Below are positions 54,836-64,000 of a DNA stretch of 64,000 bases, in pieces. Origin of the DNA: Hyaloperonospora brassicae (Eukaryota; Oomycota; Peronosporomycetes; Peronosporales; Peronosporaceae). Positions within the stretch are counted from its first letter, which is position 1; the number at the start of each line of letters is the position of its first letter. Both the position numbers and the translations under genes were made by a program. The notes beneath the pieces are model-generated. The model was not told the DNA's origin and searched no databases. It saw only the letters and a program-made list of their open reading frames with translations. The stretch is taken from positions 62,001 to 126,000 of the forward strand of contig CANTFL010001207.1 in the NCBI GenBank assembly GCA_947650285.1, read 5' to 3'.

Positions 54836-57800
54836 TTATGCTATTCTTGGCGCCGGCAATATTTTCGTCAGCAAGTCCGCCTTTATAATGCTCGATTCCA
54901 CAAACATTGGTTTTACGATGTCCTTCCTCGCATAATCGCATATAAACTTCATGCGCACATCAACGTGCTTGACACTCGACATACTTCCTTTATTGTCCAG
55001 CTGTCTGACAGCAGCCTGGTTGTCCATGAGCATTGAAATCAGGTCCTCCACTTGAAATCCAATCTCACGCATTAGCTCCCTCAGTCCTAGCAATTCTCGC
55101 TAAACGTGCGAAGCCGACGCAAACCCCGCCTCCATTGTCGATAGCGACACCCCTGTCTGATTTTTGCATACCCACTGCACAACAGCACCGTCCATAGTTG
55201 AAACTCCGCCTGTGACAGAATTTCGGTCCACCATATCAGCCGCATATTCCGAGTCGCCCCAACTCGCCAAATTGAATTTGTTTCCTTCATTTCTTGAAAC
55301 AATCATCTTGAGCTTGAGGTTCTTGGTCTCTTTTAAGTATCTTGCGACTCTCTATGTCAGCTTCCAGTCACTCATAGTAGGTTGATGAGTGCGCCGCGTG
55401 GCCTTGTGAACTGCAAAGCTGATATCCGGACGTGAACATATTGAAATCCAAAGTAAGCTCCCCACAAGCGGCTGAAAGTCGCGAATCGTTGGTTCACCTC
55501 TTTGTTTCGGTACCGTTGTCAGTAACATAGGGTATTTTCCACTTCATTAGATTCTTCACTGATAGGCGCACGAACACCATTCGCCTCCTTCAAACAATGA
55601 CTCTCAAGCATTTCTTCAATAGTCGCTTGTTGACCAACTGTGCACGTCTTTTCGTCCTCCAAAATAACTCGCATACCGAGAAACTTGCGAACATCACCAA
55701 AATATTTAATCAATAAACATACCATCGCCTCGAAAAACAGCTCTCCCATCCTCGGACTGGACGCTGCGACTAGTAGGTCGTCCACGCAAACGCCGACAAT
55801 CGTCACATCGTCTCCCTGGCGCTTACAATACAAGCACATATCGGTTTCACACTGCGTGAATCCAGCCTCCTCCAGCCTGTTGTGTAGCAATTTGCTCCAC
55901 AGACGGCCCGCCTGATTGAGCCCATAGAGAGACTTCTTCAGCTGCAGCGCTAAGTACGATTTGTCTTGTACGCCTAATTGTCGTAGAGTGCCATCTTGGA
56001 TCTTCATCCCCTGTGGAATCGCCAAGTAGATATCCAAGTGCTCTTATTATAAGCCTTTACGTACGCGTTGGGAATATCCCCATGTCTCGATGGTACTCCG
56101 CAACGCAACGCAAGCACAAGAATCACCTTCACCGTGCTCAACTCCATAAAAGCAGCAAACGCAAGACCATAGTCAACGCCATACACCTGCTCATTGCCAC
56201 AGGCAACAAATCTCGCCTTGAATCGCTTAATAGCTCCATCAGCGTCCGTTTTGGTCTTATAGATCCATTTTATGTGCAGCACGTGACTTTAATTTGGTGG
56301 CTCTACGATCAACCAAACTCCGTTGTCTTCAAGCGCTTGCAGCTCTTCCGACATTGCAGTAAGCCACTTTTCCCTCTGCTCACTCTTCATGGCTTGCCCA
56401 TAATTCTTCGGGTTGCCTCCCGCACGCTATTAAGCTCTTCACCAGGCCGGTTACTTTCTTCATCGTTTCCGCGTGCCTTTTGTGCCGCCGTCCTGGTCAT
56501 GTGGGCATCGCGCGTCAAGGTTTTTTTTGTCCTCGTCCCTTGCTTTTTTCTCTTGGAACCGGTATTGGGTTATTCATCGACGCATAACCGCCACGCTCGC
56601 CAATTTCTCCATCTTCCACCGTTGGATGCACACGACGTAACTGCGCATTCTGCTCCTTGGTAAGTGTTTCCACGTTTCGAACGTGCTGTGAGACGATGAC
56701 GGTCTTCTCCCTTGGCAAATAAACCCTGTAGCCCTTCATTTTATCGCTCTTGCCGATGATCATGCTTTGTTTTCCACGCTCCCCCAGCTACTTGTTACTC
56801 GCATCTCTATGGACCGTGCATGGCGATCCAAAAACCACTATGTCGCTCAAGTCTGGGATGATCTTCGTAAGCATTTGAAATGGTGACTGTCTTCCCATAT
56901 TCGCTTTGCTCGGGATCCGGTTAAAAATATACACCGCATATTCCACGGCGTCTCCCCAGAAATTTAACGGCAATCCGCAAGCAAATAGCATGCTCCGCAC
57001 CATGTTCATAATGGTGCGGTGCATTCGCTCCGCTTTTCCGTTACTTGCTTGATTACGTGGCTCGCTCACCTGGCGCGCAATGTCAGTGACCTTGCAGAAT
57101 AGATCCAAAGCATTGTATTCTCCTCCACCGTCCGGTGTTAAAACGTGAATACGACAATTGAATTGTCGCTCAAAAAAGGCCATGAAGTGCTTGAACTTCT
57201 GAGCTGCGACATCCTTGGACTTGGGCAAGGAAACGCGACAGTGGTTTGTCCGATGATCGATAAAATTCACCATGTAGCGGTTGCCCAACCTGTTCCGTGG
57301 GGTCATTGGTCCCTTCAAGTCGGAGCATATAACTCCTCCAATCACGTCGATCGGTGCGTTTCTTCCAGTGTCCTTTCGAGACTGCGGGTTCTTGGTTTGT
57401 TTCCCCTGGGCGCAAGCCAAGCAGTTTGCCCGCAGCTCATCCGTTGGCTGTATTCCTGATGCGGGATTCTTGGCCATCCTAATTATAGTGTCGTAATTAA
57501 GATGCTCAAGGCGTTTATGAAAGTGAATCAGCGATCCCTTCTGCGCATACTGTCCGACGTCCTCATCGTGTTGTACAAGTGCTGACATCAGCACGTCACG
57601 TCCCGTCGCACTTAGTACGCATTTTTGTGCACGCACGACCAACACTTTATTGTGTATTTCCACGCCGAAAACAGCTGGCCCTTCGTCCAATGCGGCTAGC
57701 ACACGGTAATCGCCCCGGTATGATATTCCACACCCTTTACTCTCCAATAGTCCATACTAAATAATGTTTCTCTCGAGGTTTCTTGCGAAGTACAAATCCG

Positions 57801-59204
57801 TCAAGCGCACCTTGGTTCTTTTACCCAGCACTGTCGTAGCAATTATCGCACTTCCACGCATCGTTATGCACAGGTGTCTACCATCCGCAGCGACGCACTC
57901 GCTGATGTGTTACTCAGGGTCTCCCAGTAATGAAGCGTCATTAACTAGATGTCGACTCGATCCGCCTATGGCCAGAACTAATTCCACATCATCCGTTGCT
58001 ATTGCCTCAGCACTGCTCTCGGGGCACACTATCTTCAAATGTCCTGGCTTTCCACATTTGTAGCACGTGCGCATATCTCGACGGTCCTTGCGATTGTGCG
58101 TTCGTGTCTTGGGATAGGCTCGGCGTCCATTTTCGACGGTATTAACCACATCCTTTTCGATATTATTCCCGCGAAGTTCGATCTCGGTCGACTGCGCGAA
58201 GTGCGCAAGCTCTTCCGCCTGCCGCGAATAGTCTATGCGCGTGAGGTTTAACCTCGCCAACATCGACACCCTCATACTGGGGTCGGCGTAAAGCACAATG
58301 TTTTCCTGAACTAGGTTGTCGGCACCTCCACACGCTTCACTCACCGCCACCAAATACAGGTAATGCTCTGTCCAGCTTCGCTTGTAACTCTTAAGAGCTG
58401 TAAAAATCTTGTTACTTTGTGCGGGAGTTATCTTGGTCGCACGTATGGAGTAGACGCTGCATCGCATGCTCTAGCGTCGGCTGTTCTTCAAAACACCCCT
58501 CGACCTGTTGGTTGTAATATCGTTCGGTCATACCGGTCAAGTGGTGCCCTACCACGTCTACCTTGACGTCTTCACTCCACTGGAAACCACTTGCTCGCTC
58601 CGCGAACATGATCTGCCTTACAAATCTTGCCCCACGATAAAAACCCACTTCCGAGACCTTAATACAATTCCTTGCCAGCAAAAGGTCGGATGCCCAGCTT
58701 CCTCTGTCGCGTATCCGTCACAAGATCGTATTGTAATCCTGGTGCCATGTGTGGTGGGGGCGCCGGCTGGTACATGGGTGGTGGCACGTAATGCTGATGC
58801 AGTACTAATTGCGGCGCTTGCGCCATCTCAACATTGACCGCTGCACCAGCGTATCCAGGCTGTCTTGCACCAAAGTAAGTTGATGGCGATACGCCGGGTG
58901 ACACACGCCTCGGTGGCGACACAACCAACGCTTCTCTGGTCATGGCTTTGCCTTGCCCCAACACCGAACCAAAAACGCTGGCCTCATGGCTCTTCAAGCG
59001 CTCCCCCTGCTCCAGTCGCCCTTGCGACGCCTCCATGCGCTCCGTGAGGCCCGTGAGAAGGTCCAGCAGCTTGCTCTGCGTGTCCCTTGGTTCTTTCTTG
59101 ACCTCTTCTTTCTCCTCCAGGGCGCCGGCCCTTTCGCGACCGGCATCTGCCCTGCGCTGCTGACGACCTCCAGCCGCAGCAACTTCTTCGCCATTTGGGC
59201 TCAT
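54836..59204 (-). pseudogene. gag-pol: Copia-4 gag-pol, decayed
   Basis: From high to low coordinates: Gag with a charged coiled-coil N-terminus (59204-58659, MSPNGEEVAAAGG); a second gag piece (FQWSEDVKVDVVGHHL, 58681-58412); and a zinc knuckle CYKCGKPGHLKIVC with the protease flank (58467-57910). The integrase frame 57747-56788 has HKRLEHLNYDTIIRMAKN, GVICSDLKGPMTPRNRLGNRYMVNFIDH and NQASNGKAERMHRTI. RT follows at 56282-55519 (CVDDLLVAA) and RNase H at 55306-54836. At least seven frame changes or stops separate the pieces. The integrase frame alone is intact for about 319 codons. Confidence 0.9.
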
Positions 59205-59208
59205 AACC
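59196..59208 (-). other. Primer-binding site of Copia-4
   Basis: Plus-strand TGGGCTCATAACC, the same 13 bases as in the other three Copia elements, containing the gag ATG at 59204 on the minus strand. Confidence 0.75.
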
Positions 59209-59397
59209 TGTTAGACTTTATAGGTATAGAGGATGCTTTGAAAGTATAAGTGATATTTGTTTGAACGTCCTATAAACAATGTTTTTTACGCTCTCTACCA
59301 TCCAACCATTTTATAAACCGATTGTGACTGCATCTATCTGCCGAGAGTGGTCGGCCGAACTTCGTCAAACTCTCACCATCTTGCATTTTTGCCAATA
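59209..59397 (-). repeat. 5' LTR of Copia-4
   Basis: Matches 54581-54769. The target duplication TAAAC follows. Confidence 0.88.
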
Positions 59398-59472
59398 TAA
59401 ACCTCATGTCAACTGTTTAGTCAATCCAATCTGACAAGCTGAGTTGAGTGGAAAAATCAAGCGGTATCAGTG

Positions 59473-59560
59473 TAACGGGACACCTGGCTAAAACTGATGA
59501 CAGTATGAGCTTGTCTACACTGATGAAAGTGTAAGCAGGTGTCGAGTACTCTCACCTGCG
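59473..59560 (+). repeat. Gypsy-type LTR fragment
   Basis: TGTAACGGGACACC start, similar to 54499-54580. The 3' limit is not clear. Confidence 0.4.
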
Positions 59561-59763
59561 TGCATGTGCAGAGGAACCGAGTAGACCTAAGTGAAGACAT
59601 AAATTTCTAGTGAGCTGTATAAATATAGCCAAGCTTCTTCGAGCTCTCTTCTCTACATTTTACTTGACCATGGTTCACCACGAAAACAAATTGAAACTAT
59701 CTGATAGCCAGCCATTGCGCACGTCCATCTTAGGTCGAACGCTCTGTTATACGATGTAATGTC

Positions 59764-60084
59764 TGTTAAAAGATACTGTTTCTGACAGTTCATGAGGCTT
59801 TTACAGCTCAGGTGCAGGACTTGTTATAGGTAAGTTCCGATCCCAGCTTATTATCTGTTCATTAACATCTTGACAGATGAGATAATTAGGTACATATGCC
59901 ATGTGATAGGTCGACACACGGGACGGGAGAGACGGACACGAGGTTCAGCTTGACACAGTCCAGTTGTAGTGCCGTTGTCGATACATATCGTAGTATCGGC
60001 GAATGACAATGGCTAACACTGAACACATTTTACTTCTATCCCCTTCAAGTCTTGCACAACTGCAGCTACGACTACATTCTTACA
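59764..60084 (+). repeat. Possible solo LTR related to Copia-2
   Basis: It begins TGTTAAAAGATACTG, includes GTTTCTGACAGTT and ACATCTTGACAGATGAG as in the Copia-2 LTR, and ends CATTCTTACA. The order of shared blocks is the same. The flanking bases do not form a clean duplication (ATGTC and ATGGT). Confidence 0.45.
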
Positions 60085-60147
60085 ATGGTCGATATCAACA
60101 AATGAGCTGAAGTCGCTGAATCCTTTGTTTTTATAGCACAAAATGAA

Positions 60148-60225
60148 GAATATTATTTTTGGACATAATATTCGCATTGACATTTACCAATGTCAATATC
60201 ATGTAAACGGGGTGACCCCATTACA
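60148..60225 (-). repeat. Fragment of a Gypsy-1-type hairpin LTR
   Basis: Read on the minus strand it starts TGTAATGGGGTCACCCC and carries consecutive hairpins, 60148-60155 with 60166-60173 and 60176-60183 with 60190-60197. This is the same layout as the start of the Gypsy-1 LTR (terminal GGGG/CCCC hairpin, then AT-rich hairpins). A second scrap with GGGGTCACCCC lies at 60549-60568. Confidence 0.5.
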
Positions 60226-61131
60226 TTTAGTCTAGTTTGTCCACATATCAATCGTTGTAAGCCCTTATTTAGCTATACTAAACTAAATTGTATGTGTTGA
60301 CTTCTTGCTCATCGCTTGTTGCGCGGCTCAGCATAAAACGGTAATCATGCTGGCTGACGGCACGGGTTGTAGCAGCCAACTAGTGTATTGCCAAAAGTAC
60401 GACCGAGTGCAATCATTCATGATAATGTGATACAAACCGATCACTAAGGTAACATTGCACACTCGCTGTCGCTTATGTAACGTTTGTAGAAATTACCTGC
60501 TACGAAACTACTCACATTGATATTCAGACGCATGTCGATGTCACGTGACGGGGTCACCCCGTTATACAACAGGCTGTGGATGGTCTGAAATGCTCTTTCG
60601 TCTATCGACTGTTCTGAAATGGGGTGACCCTGTCAGCGGTTTCGTAGGAGGTTAATACGGCTACGCACAAATTCTACTTTTGCAATTTACCAATTTTCGA
60701 TCGATGCACATTCGGCTATTTTCAGCTTAACATGACGAGTATAGCCGAATGGACTTCTGCATGTAATATCACGTCGAAACTGGCCGAATGCACTTCTGCA
60801 GCTGCTCAGTTGTTTTTTCTAAGGATAGGAAGCGTAATGTTACAACGTTTTGGCCGCCGTTTCTTGCTTTGCGCAAATATGGTAATGAGATTGACCAATC
60901 AAACGCGCTCATGCAGCCGATAAAGTTGTATTTTATGTCCAAGTAGCTAGAAAGTTCCTGGTCCAAATGACGGGATCCGAGAATCCAAATTGACGGTGTG
61001 TTCGGATCCGTGGCCTACCAACATCCTTCACTTTTGACACAAAGGTATCCAAGGAGTAGTTGAAGATAAGACGGGTGCAATTTTAGTATCTCCTCCTTGG
61101 TACTTGATTGCCTTCTACTCCGACGCCATCC
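60226..61131. other. Non-coding flank of the GTPase gene
   Basis: Apart from the LTR scrap near 60549-60568, and a GGGGTGACCC motif near 60618, nothing is recognised. The 3' end of the GTPase transcript probably lies in 60960-61131. Confidence 0.45.
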
Positions 61132-64000
61132 CTATTTCTTCTTCTTTGACGACGAAAGTAGCTTAGCCCGGTCCTGGATCCGTTTCTCCACCTCTTCCTG
61201 AGCGGCCTTGCGCGCTTCCGCTAATGACATTTTCTGCTTGCCCCCCTTTGCGTGAGCAGCACTTCTCGCCTTGTTTGGCCCGCGAGGCTTCTTGGCAGCT
61301 GGAGATGACTTGGATGCTGCATACAACAAGATACGCACACACGATCAGCAAAACATTAGACACTTGACACGTCGAGAAGCACACTCACTGGCAGCACGGC
61401 CAGCGGTGCGCAGCCGCGACGGAGACACGTCTTCCATCTCGACATCGTCCGATTCACTGCTGGCGAAAGGTCTCTTACGTCCAGTTTCCTCCGTGTTGGC
61501 AAGAGCAGGAGCTGGTTGGCGTCGACCAGCTTCAATTGCGGCCCGGGCTGCTACTTCTGCTGCGTTCGCTGCTTGCTGTGCAGCGAATTCCGCTTGCTCA
61601 CGTGACGCCTTCTCTTGTTGAATCTGCAACTCCATGCTTACGCGTTCTTGCTCCTTTTGCGCAATAGTACGCTTCATTTCCTCCAGCTGCTGTCTCAACT
61701 CTTCAGCTTCATCTTTCTTCTTCGCCTCAGACGTGACTTGCGCCTCAAGCTCACGCTTCTGCGACTCCACTTCAGCAGCCTTGTGCTTCATTTCGTCCAA
61801 CTCAAGCTGCAGTCGCGCTTTCTCTTCCTCCTTCACCCTCGTTTCGCGACGAGACTTCTCTATCGACTGGAGTTGCTCCTCCTGTTTCTGTCTTTCCATC
61901 CGAGCAGTTTGTAGCTTCATCTCTTCTACACGCTGCTGCAGCTCACGAGCTTTGCGCTCCTCTTCTTGCAGCTTGTCACGAAGACGCTTCGACTCGTCTT
62001 CTCGTTCACCAAGCCACTTGGAGTGGTCGCTCTTCAGGCGGTTGATTTCTTCTTCCTTCTGCACCGCAGCTAACCGCTCTCGCTCGCGCATGCGCCTCTC
62101 TTTCTCTGCTATATCCAATGCTTCCTTCCTTTCGATTGCAAGTCTGGACACACCACAACACAAGTTAGACGCCAGCTCCGTACGAAGATAACGCATGTCG
62201 AACCACACACCGGTTGAGCATCTTTTGGTTGTCCACAGCTGGTTTGCAATCGCTCGTAAGGATCTCACGGAGGCTCTTCGCAGTGAACTTGGTGGCATCG
62301 CGATCCGCTATACTTGACAAGAACTTGGCAGCATGGTCTTGTAGGACAGAACGAAACTTCGAGTCGATTTCATCGTCCATTGTTGGAAAACCAACCTCCT
62401 TGAGCTTCAGCTCGAACGCCTTGGTCACATCGACTCGCAGCTTCTCGTACTGCTCAGTTTCCTTGCGGACACCAGCATCTTTCTCCAGTTGCTGATTGCG
62501 ATGCAGGTACTTATCTGTGAACTACAACACACACCGATACGAACGCCACAAATAAGGACTCAGCTACCAAGATTGAAAAGCGTGTCACTTACGTCATCAC
62601 CAAGTTCCTCCAGCTCGACGCTCTTCGTCTCAAGATCGCTCTTGAGAATTGTCCACCCTTGAAGCTTGTCAGCCATGGTGCCTTTAACGTGTGCAACTGC
62701 ACTATCGACGGCAGCCTTGATGTCTTCTTCCAGCATCGGCAACTTGCCGTCAAGACGGTACGTAACTTGGTTCCCCAAGTCCTCCCGAGCCGCATAGCTG
62801 ATCTCGTTCAGAATCTGACGCATTTCGATTATGTACCGTCGATTCATCTCGTCCGCCAACTGGGCCTTGTGGTGCTCAAGATCGGCATGCAAGTCGGATA
62901 CGCCAAATTCGCCAATGTCGCCAGCTTTCTGTGCCACTTCTTTCATCACCTTAGCAAAAATGATCTCCACCTCACTTTGCAGCTTAGTCACCGTCACAGG
63001 GCGCTTCTCTTCGAACCGTTTGTCAAGGTTGTTGTGCAGCTCAGAGCTCATCCGCGCTTTGGCTGCACGTACCACGTTGTTCATCGCGGCGGTAGATTGC
63101 TGAATAGCCTTGTCGTTCGCCACCTCCAACTTATCAAACAGAAGACTGGCATTTTGTTCAACACGGCCGCACTCGACCTCGACTCCGCGCGCTCCCTGTA
63201 AGCCCATGGGAAGGGCTTTGATGCGTGTCAACTCACGGTTGAGCATCTCCGTGCACTTCTGACGCAACAGTGCGCTCTTCATTGGAAGTTTGGTCTTTTC
63301 AATCACTTGACACTCTCGTTTCAATGATTGAAAAGCAGCATCCACTTCCTTGGCAAAAAGCTGTGCGATCTTCTCGCTGTTTGTGTGAAGTGCAATCGTA
63401 ATTTCTTTCTCGGCAAATGCACGAAGAGAAGTCTGAACCTCCTTGCGCACTGCAGCCGGAAAGCTGTTCATTTTTTCGTAAGCTTCCAGAATAATCATCT
63501 CAACATCCGTATGCAGCATCTTGTCGAACTCATCACTAGATATCACTTCTTCGAGTCCAGCAGCTTCACAGTACGCTGAAATATCCTTTTCACAGCAATG
63601 TTTTGCTGCGTGGGCCTCCGCGCGTACCATTGACGAATAAATCGACTCGGGCATGATCACTTGGTCACTGTTCAAAGTATCTACTAGCGCCGGCATAATC
63701 TGCGAGAGATACTTTGCCGTCAACGGACGTTCATAGAACTTCATAGGGTGCTGCAGCTGACTCGACAAGCACTTGCGTAGCTCACGAAGCTTGTCCTGGA
63801 ACGGTTTCTGCAGCATATCGAAGCGGATCTTGTCTTTCAAGTTCGCGGTGTTGGCCACAGGTGCCGGGAAGAGCCAAATGTTGATCGACTCGAATGCCTC
63901 AATCAGATTTACGCGGGCCAGGTTTCGCACGTTCACCTCTTCGCTCCGCCCCTTTTCTTTCTGGAACAAGTCTCGATACACCTCCTCTGGCGTCGAGCCC
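61132..64000 (-). CDS. Guanylate-binding-protein-like large GTPase, C-terminal part (5' end outside window)
   Basis: Four exons are visible in transcription order: 64000-62593, 62521-62211, 62143-61389 and 61316-61132. GT-AG introns of 71, 67 and 72 bp separate them, and all junctions keep frame. The visible start (RNLARVNLIEAFESINIWLFP, then FYERPLTAKYLSQIMPALVDTLNS, EAHAAKHCCEKDI) matches the linker and first helices of the GBP helical domain. The GTPase (GB1) domain must lie beyond 64000. A long helical region follows, then a strong coiled coil of about 230 residues in exon 3 (EKERRMRERERLAAVQKEEE and onward). The tail is basic and ends SSSKKKK. GBPs are dynamin-like GTPases that assemble on membranes. 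Here the basic tail could favour membrane contact, since no CaaX box is present. The oomycete role is unknown. Confidence 0.8.

Larger units (their letters stand above)
54581..59397 (-). mobile_element. Copia-4: decayed Ty1/Copia element, target duplication TAAAC
   Basis: 189-bp LTRs lie at 54581-54769 (3') and 59209-59397 (5'). They are close but not identical and are flanked by TAAAC (54576-54580 and 59398-59402). PBS 59196-59208, gag start at ATG 59204 and a purine tract next to the 3' LTR (CCTCCTCGG on plus at 54772-54780) complete the structure. It belongs to the same lineage as Copia-2 and Copia-3. Confidence 0.9.

Overview
This is nuclear DNA from an oomycete, of Phytophthora or downy-mildew type. 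Four things support this: FYVE-plus-GAF proteins with a START-like N-terminus, GT-AG introns of only about 62-80 bp, GC-rich single-copy genes, and dense Ty3/Gypsy and Ty1/Copia retroelements between gene islands. The species cannot be fixed from the sequence alone. All calls were made by eye, with no database search.

Layout. 1-5405: the 3' part of a chromodomain Gypsy element (Gypsy-1) with a broken pol, a 490-residue ORF on the opposite strand and its 3' LTR. 5406-8214: gene remnants, including a broken CrcB/FEX-type fluoride exporter. 8489-25200: the gene island. It holds a 2281-residue BRWD/PHIP-like chromatin reader with three exons, a START-FYVE-GAF protein, the complex I LYR subunit NDUFA6, a second START-FYVE-GAF protein, and a cryptic multi-exon coiled-coil gene plus small ORFs. 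26400-35950: decayed Copia and Gypsy sequence, a strong 29-bp-arm hairpin, a solo LTR with a perfect target duplication, and an (AAT)n microsatellite. 35937-51328: a triple nest. Copia-1 (intact, identical LTRs) sits in the 5' LTR of Copia-2 (decayed), which sits in the gag region of Copia-3 (decayed, minus strand). Each of the two inner insertions carries its own 5-bp target duplication. 51329-54500: non-coding DNA with a chain of small hairpins and a mitochondrial cytochrome b fragment. 54581-59397: Copia-4 (minus, decayed, TSD TAAAC). 59400-61100: LTR scraps. 61132-64000: the 3' end of a guanylate-binding-protein-like large GTPase with four visible exons.

The most unusual signal is that Gypsy-1, in its coding part, antisense ORF and LTR alike, is built as an almost continuous chain of short, nearly perfect inverted repeats (6-10 bp arms, 2-10 nt loops). 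Related LTR copies show the same pattern, and so does a non-coding stretch near 51.9 kb. Neighbouring Copia elements and host genes do not show it. A second unusual signal is that all four Copia elements whose 5' end is visible place the gag start codon inside a 13-nt primer-binding site complementary to the anticodon arm of initiator tRNA-Met.
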